A stretch of 64,000 bases of DNA from Anomaloglossus baeobatrachus (Eukaryota; Chordata; Amphibia; Anura; Aromobatidae), in the NCBI RefSeq assembly GCF_048569485.1, contig NC_134355.1, positions 391,913,361 to 391,977,360 on the forward strand. Direction: 5' to 3'. This document shows positions 10,320 to 18,852 of this stretch, in pieces. Every line of letters begins with the position of its first letter. The first letter of the stretch is position 1. The notes below the pieces were generated by a model, which worked only from the letters and a program-made list of their open reading frames with translations, made no database searches and had not been told where the DNA came from. Position numbers and translations under genes: made by a program.

Positions 10320-13300
10320 GTACCCCCCCCACGCCCCCCTCCCCGCAACCGGGACAGGAAGGCACGGATCAGCGGAGTACCCACATTCTCCCGGGGCTCC
10401 CAGGACCTATCCTCAGGACCATACCCTTCCCAGTCCACCAGGAAGAACTGTCGACCCCGTACGGTCTTCATGGCCACGATATCCCTTACCGCATAGATGT
10501 CGTCATCGGCAATAGGAGGAGGAGCCGAACTGGCAGCAGCGGAGAAGGGACCAAGGACAACCGGCTTGAGCAGGGAGACGTGGAATGAGTTGGATATCCT
10601 CATCGTGGCCGGGAGCTGTAGCTTGTAGGAGACCTCATTGATCTTGTTGAGGACTTTAAACGGCCCGATGTAGCGAGGACCCAGCTTGTAGGATGGTATC
10701 TTCAATCGGACGTACTTGGAAGCAAGCCAGACTAGATCTCCAGGAGAGAAACACGGAGGGTCCAGACGTCTCTTGTCTGCGTGTCTCTTCATCCGCAGGG
10801 AAGCACGCCCAAGGGACGCCTTGACAGAGTCCCAAATGGTTGCAAAGTCACGGGCTACAGTATCAGCAGCAGGGACATCCGAAGAAGGGGATACAGGCAA
10901 TGGGACGGAGGGCTGAAGTCCGTAAACGACATGGAAGGGAGAGCTGGAAGACGACTCACTGATGTGGTGGTTATGGGAGAATTCAGCCCAAGGAAGAAGC
11001 GTGGACCAGTCGTCGTGATGGGCGTTGACATAGTGACGTAGGAAGGAGGTCAAGATTTGATTGACCCTTTCCACTTGGCCATTAGACTGAGGATGGTAGG
11101 CAGAAGAAAAGTCCAGAGTCACTCCCAGATGTTTGCAGAGAGCCTTCCAGAAGCGGGAGGTGAACTGAGTTCCTCTGTCGGATACGATGTGTGATGGAAA
11201 GCCATGCAAGCGGAAGATGTGATGTATATAGGCGTCCGCGAGTTCCTGAGCAGAGGGCAGTCCAGCCATAGGGACGAAATGAGCCATTTTAGAGAACCGA
11301 TCCACCACGACCCATATGACTGTGTGTCCGGAGGACAATGGCAAGTCCGTAATAAAGTCCATCGCTATGTGTTGCCACGGAACTGAGGGTATCGGTAGAG
11401 GCAGAAGACGGCCATATGGCAGGTGTTTGGGCGTCTTGTTCATGGCACAAGAGGAGCAGGCAGAGACAAAAGCAGCGACGTCCGTGCGAAGGGATGGCCA
11501 CCAGTAATGACGTACAATCGCACCCCATGTTCTCTTCTGACCAGCATGACCGGCTGTTTTCGAGGCATGACCCCAGTGTAACACTTTTTTCCTGTCAGTC
11601 TCAGAGACATAGGTCTTCCCGGGCGGTATCTGGGCCAGGGTGACAGGGGCCACCGGAATGATTTTGCTAGGACAGTTGATGGGTTGGGTAGTCTCCTCCT
11701 CCTGCTCCATGGGCATGAAAGACCTGGACAAGGCATCAGCGCGTACATTCTTGTCCGCAGGTCGGAAATGGAGCTGGAAATCAAACCTGGCAAAGAATAA
11801 GGACCACCTGGCTTGCCGTGGGTTCAGCCGCTGAGCGGACCGCAGGTATTCCAGGTTCTTGTGGTCCGTGTAAATAATCACGGGGTACACTGCTCCATCC
11901 AGAAGGTAGCGCCATTCCTCCAGAGCCAGTTTGACTGCCAATAGCTCTCGGTCACCGATGGTGTAGTTGCGTTCAGGCGCTGAGAAGCTCTTGGAGAAGA
12001 ATCCGCAAGTCACCATCTTCCCGGAGGAGGACTTCTGCATGAGCACTGCTCCGGCTCCCGAGGAGGAGGCATCCACCTCCAAGGTGAACTGGCGGTTTAA
12101 CTCTGGACGGTGGAGTACAGGAGAGGAGGCAAATGCCCGCTTCAGAGAGCCAAACGCGGCGTCGGCCGCAGGTGACCAGTCCTTTGGATTAGCCTCCTTC
12201 TTGGTCAAAGCGGAGAGAGGAGCAGTCAGAGCAGAGAAGTGAGGGATGAACTGGCGGTAGTAGTTGGCGAATCCCAGGAAGCGTTGGATTGCCTTCAGTC
12301 CAGAAGGAGGAGGCCAGTTGAGAATGGAGGAGACCTTCTTTGGATCCATCTGCAGTCCGGTATCGGAGATGATGTACCCCAGGAAGGGGAGAGAAGACTG
12401 CTCAAAGACACACTTCTCGTACTTGGCGTACAGACGATTCTCTCTCAGTCTTTGTAGAACCAGCTGTACGTTCTCTCTGTGGGTCTGGAGGTCCGGAGAG
12501 AAGACAAGGATGTCATCCAGATACACTACCACACAGACGTAGAGAAGGTCCCGGAAAACGTCGTTCACCAGTTCTTGAAAGACGGCTGGGGCGTTACACA
12601 GGCCGAAGGGCATCACGCAGTATTCATAGTGCCCATCGCGAGTATTGAACGCGGTCTTCCATTCGTCCCCAGAGCGGATGCGTACCAGATTGTAAGCACC
12701 CCGAAGATCCAGCTTGGTGAACACACGAGCTCCTCTAAGCCGGTCAAACAATTCGGGGATGAGCGGCAGAGGGTACTTGTTTTTTACGGTGATTTGATTC
12801 AATCCCCGGTAGTCTATGCATGGGCGTAAGTCGCCCTCTTTCTTCTTGACGAAGAAGAAGCCTGCTCCAGCAGGAGAGGAGGATCTCCGAATGAATCCCC
12901 TTGCCAGGCTCTCTGTGATGTAAGTAGACATGGCCCTTGTTTCGGCTGGAGACAATGGATATATCCGTCCTCGAGGTGGTGTTGTTCCTGGGAGCAGGTC
13001 GATGGCACAATCGTAAGGACGATGTGGCGAAAGTACCTCAGATTCCTTTTTATCAAAGACGTCTGCGAAGGACCAATAGGCCGAGGGCAGTCCCGGTAGG
13101 TTCTCTGGAACCGGAGGTCGTCGGATGGGTTGTATGGTCTTCAGACACTTCTCATGGCACGAAGAGCCCCATCGGATGATTTCGCCAGTGCCCGAGCTGA
13201 CTGATGGTTCGTGTGTCCGCAACCAGGGAAGTCCCAGCAGGATTTGATGGGACATGTGTGGGAGGACGTAGAGAGCGATGTTCTCGGTGTGCAGGGCACC

Positions 13301-13564
13301 GATACGCAGTTCCACCGGCCTGGTAATCCAGGAGATGGTGTCAGAGAGGGGTCTCCCATCCACAGAGGCAATCACTAGGGGCTTGTCGAGTGGAGTAACA
13401 GGCACCTGGTACTTGTCCACCGTGGCCTGCTGTATGAAATTGCCTGCTGCCCCGGAATCGAGGTACGCCTCAGCCGTGAACCGCGTCTCTCCCGTTGTCA
13501 CTTGCACAGTCCACGTAACCGGGTCTGAGAGAGTCCCAGCACCTAGGGTGGCCTCTCCTACCAA
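10031..13564 (-). CDS. pol: Chromovirus pol (protease-RT-RNase H-integrase-chromodomain)
   Basis: One open frame of about 1177 residues. Protease has DSG at about residues 36-38. Reverse transcriptase spans about 185-400 with YLDD at 348-351. RNase H has Asp498, Glu540 and Asp567. Integrase has the zinc-binding Cys pair near 703/706 and the catalytic triad Asp736, Asp796 and Glu832, with 35 residues between the last two. A chromodomain (FFLVDWEGYGPEDRSWEP) lies at about 1022-1070. The last 95 or so residues are low-complexity Pro/Gly/Ser/Arg sequence encoded inside the 3' LTR. The frame begins within the gag end in the -1 frame and has no ATG of its own there, consistent with the frameshift known for many Gypsy elements. 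Confidence 0.92.
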   Translation of the reverse strand: MVGEATLGAGTLSDPVTWTVQVTTGETRFTAEAYLDSGAAGNFIQQATVDKYQVPVTPLDKPLVIASVDGRPLSDTISWITRPVELRIGALHTENIALYVLPHMSHQILLGLPWLRTHEPSVSSGTGEIIRWGSSCHEKCLKTIQPIRRPPVPENLPGLPSAYWSFADVFDKKESEVLSPHRPYDCAIDLLPGTTPPRGRIYPLSPAETRAMSTYITESLARGFIRRSSSPAGAGFFFVKKKEGDLRPCIDYRGLNQITVKNKYPLPLIPELFDRLRGARVFTKLDLRGAYNLVRIRSGDEWKTAFNTRDGHYEYCVMPFGLCNAPAVFQELVNDVFRDLLYVCVVVYLDDILVFSPDLQTHRENVQLVLQRLRENRLYAKYEKCVFEQSSLPFLGYIISDTGLQMDPKKVSSILNWPPPSGLKAIQRFLGFANYYRQFIPHFSALTAPLSALTKKEANPKDWSPAADAAFGSLKRAFASSPVLHRPELNRQFTLEVDASSSGAGAVLMQKSSSGKMVTCGFFSKSFSAPERNYTIGDRELLAVKLALEEWRYLLDGAVYPVIIYTDHKNLEYLRSAQRLNPRQARWSLFFARFDFQLHFRPADKNVRADALSRSFMPMEQEEETTQPINCPSKIIPVAPVTLAQIPPGKTYVSETDRKKVLHWGHASKTAGHAGQKRTWGAIVRHYWWPSLRTDVAAFVSACSSCAMNKTPKHLPYGRLLPLPIPSVPWQHIAMDFITDLPLSSGHTVIWVVVDRFSKMAHFVPMAGLPSAQELADAYIHHIFRLHGFPSHIVSDRGTQFTSRFWKALCKHLGVTLDFSSAYHPQSNGQVERVNQILTSFLRHYVNAHHDDWSTLLPWAEFSHNHHISESSSSSPFHVVYGLQPSVPLPVSPSSDVPAADTVARDFATIWDSVKASLGRASLRMKRHADKRRLDPPCFSPGDLVWLASKYVRLKIPSYKLGPRYIGPFKVLNKINEVSYKLQLPATMRISNSFHVSLLKPVVLGPFSAAASSAPPPIADDDIYAVRDIVAMKTVRGRQFFLVDWEGYGPEDRSWEPRENVGTPLIRAFLSRLRGGGRGGGTVTLPGSPALPSGSPVTLPGSPASLPGSSVRSPPLPALQHPLPARPRRPGPRSRRPSASQPQPGPAASSSQLPALASGTRAACMRIRARARSLTLS
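10320..10349 (-). other. Polypurine tract of the chromovirus
   Basis: Directly inside the 3' LTR the minus strand reads as a G-rich purine run (plus strand tacccccccc acgcccccctcccc). This is the expected primer site for plus-strand DNA synthesis. It is coding at the same time: it gives the Gly/Arg-rich end of pol after the chromodomain. Confidence 0.75.
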
Positions 13565-13566
13565 CC

Positions 13567-14511
13567 CTAGGCTTTGGAGTTTCCCGGCCTCTCTGGACAG
13601 GAGCGTAGCAGATGTGTGCCCTCTCCGCAGTAAAAGCAGAGACCCTTGGCGAGCCGCTCTGCTTGACGTTGTTCAGACTGCCGCACTCGGTCGATCTGCA
13701 TGGGCTCGTGGACGGGGGCCCCAGCTGTCGATGACTGAAGTACGGAGGGCTTCTGCGGAGGAGAGGAATGCCGTACCGGACGTCTCTCACGGGACACTTC
13801 CTTGGATCGCTCCTGAAAGCGAATGTCCACTCGAGTCGCTAGGGCAATCAGGGCATCCAGGGTGGTCGGTACGTCACGACCCGCCAGCTCATCTTTAATT
13901 CGCCCCGAGAGTCCTTCCCAGAAGGCGGCGGTTAGGGCCTCGTTGTTCCACCCGAGTTCCGAAGCCAAGGTGTGAAACCGGATTGCGTATTGACCCACCG
14001 TCAGAGTCCCCTGACGTAACCGGAGAAGAGATGAAGCAGACGCGGAGGCGCGTCCGGGCTCATCAAAGGTGCCACGGAATGCCTGCAGGAACTCCTGGAT
14101 GTTCGTGGTCACAGGATCCCCCTTCTCCCACAAGGGGTTCATCCACGCAAGTGCCTCACCCTCTAGATGGGACATGATGAAGGCGACCTTGGCTTGGTCG
14201 GAGGCAAACAAATGCGGCAGCTGCGTGAAATGGAGGGAGCATTGGTTTAAGAATCCCCTGCAGGTCTTGGGGTCTCCGGCGTACCGGGGTGGTGAGGCCA
14301 AACGAAGTCTGGAAGTATCCGAAGAGGTCGCCACGGGAGCTGGAGCCGTGGATTGACTAGTGGAAGCCCGGGATGTTGAAGACGTAACTGCCGCTTGTAG
14401 CGTGTTCAGGCGGGCGTCCACAGAAGACATGAATTGCAGCATGCGGGTCTGAGTCTCACGCTGGCGTTGGAGTTCCTCCTGTACGGCTGCTAGTGCTGCA
14501 GCGGGATCCAT
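13567..14511 (-). CDS. gag: Chromovirus gag
   Basis: A 314-residue open frame starting MDPAAALAAVQEELQRQRET, an N-terminal helical segment, then a Gypsy capsid-type domain (about residues 70-240). A single CCHC zinc knuckle CFYCGEGTHLLRSC sits at about 292-305, as expected of nucleocapsid. Its ATG (14509-14511) follows the primer-binding site without any spacer. The last codons overlap the start of pol; a classic -1 slippery heptamer GGGAAAC lies in the overlap (plus-strand gtttccc, 13579-13585). Gag forms the particle in which reverse transcription takes place. Confidence 0.92.
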   Translation of the reverse strand: MDPAAALAAVQEELQRQRETQTRMLQFMSSVDARLNTLQAAVTSSTSRASTSQSTAPAPVATSSDTSRLRLASPPRYAGDPKTCRGFLNQCSLHFTQLPHLFASDQAKVAFIMSHLEGEALAWMNPLWEKGDPVTTNIQEFLQAFRGTFDEPGRASASASSLLRLRQGTLTVGQYAIRFHTLASELGWNNEALTAAFWEGLSGRIKDELAGRDVPTTLDALIALATRVDIRFQERSKEVSRERRPVRHSSPPQKPSVLQSSTAGAPVHEPMQIDRVRQSEQRQAERLAKGLCFYCGEGTHLLRSCPERPGNSKA

Positions 14512-14522
14512 GGCCTGATCTT
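14512..14522 (-). other. Probable self-priming primer-binding site
   Basis: Only 13 bases separate the 5' LTR from the gag ATG, and they lack the TGG expected of a tRNA-primed site. Instead AAGATCAGGCC (minus strand) is the exact reverse complement of GGCCTGATCTT, the inferred first 11 nt of the transcript (14935-14945). This is the arrangement known for Tf1 of fission yeast, where the folded mRNA 5' end primes reverse transcription. Confidence 0.75.
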
Positions 14523-14524
14523 AC

Positions 14525-15309
14525 TGTCAGGGCCAGGTGGACGGGCAGACCCAGGAGGTGGATCCACTGGGCCGAACTCCTTGATGGTGGTAAGGGGTCC
14601 GGTAGCTGGAGCACTATAGGCAGCAGAACAGTCCGTGCACACGAGTATAACGGAGAAGTCCCTGGGACCACGGAGTCACTGATGGTAGTCCGGGTGACGC
14701 AGCTCAGGTTCGGAAGCCGAGAAGATGTCAGGCGGGGTCCGGAACCTTTGGAGCGAGATGACGGGTCACCGCAGGGATCCGAGACGGTACGGACTGTCAG
14801 GATGGCAGATAGGCAGCGTTCGGGGTTCGGGATTCGGCAGGACCGGATGGCGAGGCAGGCACGGCTCTACAAGAGAGATAGGTGAGTACATCACAGAGAC
14901 ACAAGGAGACCTGACTCCTAGCTCAAGAAACACGAAGATCAGGCCCCGCCCACTTGAACATTAAACCCCCTTATACCCTGTACCTGTTTGCATCATTTCC
15001 TGTTAATGGACGCTGGCCCTTTAAGAAAGGGTCAATGACCGCGCGCGCGCCCTAATGCGCATGCGCGCGGCCCAAGTGCCAGAAGCCAGAGCAGGAAGCT
15101 GCGAGGAGGAAGCAGCAGGGCCGGGCTGGGGCTGAGAAGCCGACGGGCGCCGGGAGCGGGGACCAGGACGACGGGGACGCGCCGGCAATGGATGCTGGAG
15201 AGCGGGGAGCGACGGTGACCGGACCGAGGAACCGGGAAGCGAGGCAGGGGAGCCGGGGAGCGTGACAGGTGAGCCGGAGGGCAGCGCAGGGGACCCGGGG
15301 AGCGTGACA
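14525..15309 (-). repeat. Chromovirus 5' LTR (promoter LTR)
   Basis: 785 bp and nearly identical to the copy at 9535-10319. On the minus strand a TATAAG box at 14975-14970 lies 30 bp upstream of GGCCTGATCTT at 14945, which fixes the likely transcription start. The GCGAG duplication follows at 15310-15314. Confidence 0.92.
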
Positions 15310-15314
15310 GCGAG

Positions 15315-16545
15315 TAGGGGTTGGTTTATGAGGTTTAAGGATCGTGCCAATTTCCATAACATTAAAGTGCAAGGTGAGGCTGCTAGTGCTGATGAGAAAG
15401 CAGCAACTGAGTTTCCTAAAGCATTGGCTGAGATAATTGAAGAGGGCGGTTACTCTGCCCAACAAGTGTTCAATGTGGATGAGACAGGCTTGTTTTGGAA
15501 ACGTTTGCCTAACCGTACTTACATCGCCAAGGAGGAGAAGTCAGCACCAGGTCATAAAGTCGGCAAGGAGAGACTGACTTTGCTTCTTGGGGGCAATGCT
15601 GCTGGCGACTACAAACTGAAGCCCATGCTGGTGTATCAGGCTGAGAATCCAAGGGCACTCAAGGGCATTTCAAAGGGTCAACTACCGGGTCAACTACCAG
15701 TCATCTGGAAGTCTAATAGGAAGGCATGGGTGACACTTGCAGTGTTTGATGACTGGTTCACCAACCATTTTGTGCCAGGCGTGGAGAGGTATTGTACCTC
15801 CAAGGATATCCCCATTAAGGTGTTGCTAATTCTGGACAATGCCCCTGGACACCCTGCCCATCTGGATGACTTTAACCCTAATGTTAAGGTGGTTTACCTT
15901 ACACCAAATACCACCGCCCTAATACAGCCTATGGACCAAGGAGTCATTGCTACATTCAAGGCTTTCTACCTCCGAGGGGTCATTGGTAATGCTTTAACAG
16001 CAACTGAAAAAAATAAGGACTTGACTCTAAAGGACTTTTGGAAAACATACAATATCCTTGATGCTGTGAATAACATTGCTTATTCCTGGGATGAGGTTAA
16101 GCAGACCAGTATGAATGGTGTGTGGAAAAAACTGTGTCCCCAGTTTGTGAATGATGTCACAGAGGTCCATGAATCAAGGACTAGTGTCATAAAGGAAGTT
16201 GTTGATATGAGTAGGATAATGAATCTGGAGGTGGAGGAGGATGATGTCACAGAGCTACTGGCATCTCATGGAGAAGAGTTATCTGCTGAGGACCTTATTC
16301 AACTGGAGAAGCAGATGATAGCGGAAGAGGAAGACATACGAACCACAGAACCCAAGAGATTTACAAGGCAGGGCTTGGCAGGAGGTTTTGCCCTGATAGA
16401 GGAAGGGTTGTCAAGGTTTGAGGCTGAGGATCCCATCATGGAGAGGTACACTAGGGTTGCCAGAGGAGTCATGGATTCCCTTAGGTGTTACAAGGAGATC
16501 TTGGAGGAGAAGAAGATGGACTCCTTCCAAACTAACCTGCAGTAG
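15315..16545 (+). pseudogene. Tigger transposase, catalytic C-terminal part
   Basis: In frame with GCGAG, about 410 codons remain open from SRGWFMRFKDRANFHNIKVQ onward, to a TAG at 16543-16545. The DDE catalytic core is visible: first Asp in FNVDETGLFWKR, second in LLILDNAPGHP, third in LIQPMDQGVIATFK, with about 32 residues between the last two (pogo-type DDxD spacing). Relatives continue past the TAG, and here the same frame goes on YFKKVERPATDPVPVPSTSA to about 16665, so TAG replaces a sense codon (probably CAG). The catalytic region itself looks well preserved. It is closest in wording to human Tigger1/TIGD1. Confidence 0.88.
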
Positions 16546-16821
16546 TACTTCAAGAAGGTAGAGAGGCCTGCAACAGATCCTGTACCTGTACCCTCTACCT
16601 CAGCTGCCCCTCTTGACTCACCGGCCCCAGTGTCTCCAGCACCTTCTGCAGCTTCCTCCCAATAAGCATGTTTTCTCTTTGGAATTACAGTATTATCTTT
16701 GTTTATTACAGTGCACTGTTTATTACTGTTACAGTACAGTATTTCATTATTAAACGTACTGTACTGCCCAATATTTTAATGTACCTGTGTTTATTGATGG
16801 TATTGGTTTACATTGGCTTGT

Positions 16822-16898
16822 ATGGTTCGACTTACGTCGAAATTCGGTTTACGACGCCGCGTAAAAACGGATCAACGTCGTAAGTCGAGGACTACCTG
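16822..16898 (+). repeat. Tigger right terminal inverted repeat
   Basis: The sequence gtcgtaagtcgaggactacctg ends the element and is the inverse of the Tigger1 terminus (CAGGTAGTCCTCGACTTACG). A second gacttacgtcga just inside can fold with it. TA at 16899-16900 is the target dinucleotide. Confidence 0.85.
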
Positions 16899-17036
16899 TA
16901 TAATATGATATAATATAGCAACTACGTTGTTCATATAACAAAGGCTCAGCTCGTATGAGTCACAGGGAGTATAAAGCAGGCTATCAGGTTGATATAGCAG
17001 AAACAGGCTGGGGTTGCTATATTATATCATATTATA
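16899..17036. mobile_element. Tiny palindromic element beside Tigger
   Basis: A perfect 24-bp inverted pair (tataatatgatataatatag.. at 16899-16922 and ..ctatattatatcatattata at 17013-17036) encloses about 90 bp. The left end coincides with the Tigger TA target site, so Tigger may have landed at its edge. Confidence 0.55.
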
Positions 17037-17481
17037 CTATATTGTCCAATCGACCACACTGCCCTGTTGTATTTTAAAGCACGGTGGCTGCACATGTTTT
17101 TATACAACACTGTCTAAATTGTGTGTCCTCATTAATATTATATGTTTAATAAAGTTTTGTACATGATTTTTCTATATAGAAACTGTGTCCGTTTGGATAG
17201 TTATTTATAGCTTCAATTGTGACCATTGGTCAAATGTAGGTGTTAAGTCATAATTTTGGGATCATGGTATGAAAATATAAGTTATGATATTATGGATCTT
17301 ATTATTCAATTAATGGTTCTCTCTTTACAGGTCTTGTAGGCATTGGACCAGATTCATCGAAGTGTATTTGCCAGAATTCTAGTGTAAAACACTTTAACTT
17401 GCAAAATTGTAGCACAAAAATGTGAGTTTTGGTAGTTTCATACTACACCAAAATGGATGGAACTAGGGTGGCATGGAAGAC
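17037..17481. other. Spacer, nothing recognised
   Basis: AT-rich sequence without coding signals or clear repeats. Confidence 0.5.
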
Positions 17482-17854
17482 TTAGGCTATGTGCGCACGT
17501 TGCGTATTTGCATGCAGTTACGCTGTGATCTGCACCGCAGCGTAACTGCATGCGTCCTGCGTCCCCAGCACAATCTATGAAGATTATGCAGGAGACGTGC
17601 GCACGTGGCGTATTAGAGCGCAGCGCTTCGGCTGCTGCCCGAAGCGCGCGTTCTAAGAAGTGACATGTCACTTCTTTCCTGCACTCTGCATCCCCTGCTC
17701 TGTCTATGGGAGAGGCTGCAGTCAGAGCGCATGAAATTGGCTTTTTTTTTTTCACTACGGACTCTTTCTGCAGCGATTTGAAGCGCACGTGTGGTGTTCA
17801 AATCGCTGCAGAAATTTCTGCAGGGCCAGTACGCAACGTGCGCACATAGCCTAA
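17482..17854. mobile_element. MITE with perfect 25-bp terminal repeats
   Basis: TTAGGCTATGTGCGCACG.. at 17482-17506 and its exact inverse at 17830-17854. Internal inverted pairs (cagttacgctg..cagcgtaactg, ctgcagcgatttgaa..tcaaatcgctgcag) make it strongly self-complementary. It is related to the fragment at 8.2 kb. Confidence 0.75.
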
Positions 17855-18261
17855 AAGCTACAACCCATCTAATTCATGACAAGATGTGGCCTGACTTATG
17901 ACAGAAATCTTAATCCAGTCCCTTACTCTTAATGAATTAGGTGGCTCTGACTCCAGCACTCCCCCTCAGCAAGATTGTTTTGTACATTGCCAGTCTTAAT
18001 GAGTTGGAGGTTACTGTTTGCTACCATGTTTGTCTGGTACTTGTGTGCCTCCACTTAAAGACCCCTGCCTGTTTGTAAAATTAGATATGTACCAATAGGC
18101 GTACATGAGGACTTTACTGGGACATCAATTTGCCTCAGATTTCATGCCACACCTAAATGATTACATATATTTGGAGACTTCCACCTTTGGAAGTATTGTA
18201 TCTATGGAATAACTGCTTCATACATATTGCACAAACAGAGCACACTATATGGCCATTTTCA
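17855..18261. other. Spacer, nothing recognised
   Basis: No coding signals. It may be the decayed interior of the Tc1-like remnant that follows. Confidence 0.4.
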
Positions 18262-18476
18262 CTTAGGGGTGTACTCACTTTGTTACCAGCGGTTTTAACA
18301 TTAATGGCTGTGTGCTGAGTTATTTAGAGGGCACACCAATTTACATTGTTATACAAGCAGTACACTGACTACTTTACATTGTATCAAAGTGTGATATCTT
18401 CAGTGTTGTCCCATAAGAAGATATAATAAAATATTTACAAAAATATGTAGGGTGTACTCATTTTTGTGAGATACTG
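18262..18476. mobile_element. Tc1-like element remnant
   Basis: The strings ggggtgtactcactttgtta, gcggttttaacattaatggc, aagatataataaaatattta and the terminus gtgagatactg before TA (18477-18478) match a Tc1/mariner family widespread in fish and amphibians. Only the 3' non-coding end is left. Confidence 0.6.
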
Positions 18477-18478
18477 TA

Positions 18479-18838
18479 TCCAACTGGTGGACACAGACAG
18501 AATAGGGCCCCTATGTAAGAACAGTATATGGGCCCCTTGCAGCCCAATAGCTCATCATGATGCACAATTCCACCTGCTTTGAGGTAGAAATGGACCTCCA
18601 TACCTTTTGGGCCTCTGTATATGACATACATGACCACCCCCTGCTGTGTGCCATTATGAAAGTGCTCTGCTGTGTAAATTAAGCTGTAGTGTGACTTTAA
18701 AACAATTAATAGTAATAGATGAAACTTATAAATGTGTTATGTAATAAAAAATGAAGAGATTGAATAACGCGTGGTGCAGATGGCGGCATGGATGTCTATA
18801 AAGGGGGAGTGCAGAGTTCACTTTTGCTGCATGATGAC
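18479..18838. other. Spacer, nothing recognised
   Basis: No coding signals between the Tc1 remnant and the satellite. Confidence 0.5.
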
Positions 18839-18852
18839 TGAGGCTGGTTTCA
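18839..18852 (+). repeat. 14-bp MITE terminus at the left satellite edge
   Basis: TGAGGCTGGTTTCA here is identical to 46459-46472 at the other edge, where it is target duplication TGA plus the terminus of a complete foldback MITE. Here the MITE sequence stops after 14 bp and the satellite begins (its A-tract). Confidence 0.8.

Larger units (their letters stand above)
9535..15309 (-). mobile_element. Gypsy chromovirus (Sushi-like), looks whole and young
   Basis: A 5775-bp LTR retrotransposon on the minus strand with two 785-bp LTRs that start TG and end CA, a GCGAG duplication at 9530-9534 and 15310-15314, an open gag and an open pol ending in a chromodomain. By eye the LTRs differ at about seven sites (about 1%), so the insertion is recent. 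No break is apparent in the parts I read. The chromodomain C-terminal to integrase defines the chromovirus branch of Gypsy; vertebrate members are the Sushi-type elements. Leader, primer site and polypurine tract are given separately. Confidence 0.92.
8533..16898 (+). mobile_element. Tigger (pogo/Tc1-mariner) transposon, split by two insertions
   Basis: Three collinear pieces form one Tigger1-like element: 8533-8860, 9447-9534 and 15315-16898. The gaps are a Harbinger-like MITE (8861-9443, TTA duplication) and a chromovirus (9535-15309, GCGAG duplication). The right terminus is typical Tigger1, ending ..gtcgaggactacctg at 16898 followed by TA at 16899-16900. I cannot find the matching left terminal repeat upstream of 8533, so the left end is lost or too decayed to see. 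The coding region carries premature stops, so the copy is dead as an autonomous element. Confidence 0.85.

Noticed and set aside
14512-14524. tRNA-type primer-binding site for the chromovirus
   Set aside because: No TGG follows the LTR; an 11-base self-complement to the transcript start explains the leader better.
8533-16545. Tigger-derived host gene (domesticated CENP-B-like protein, possibly tied to the satellite)
   Set aside because: The coding region has several stops and two large insertions, and the monomer contains no CENP-B-box-like motif that I can see.
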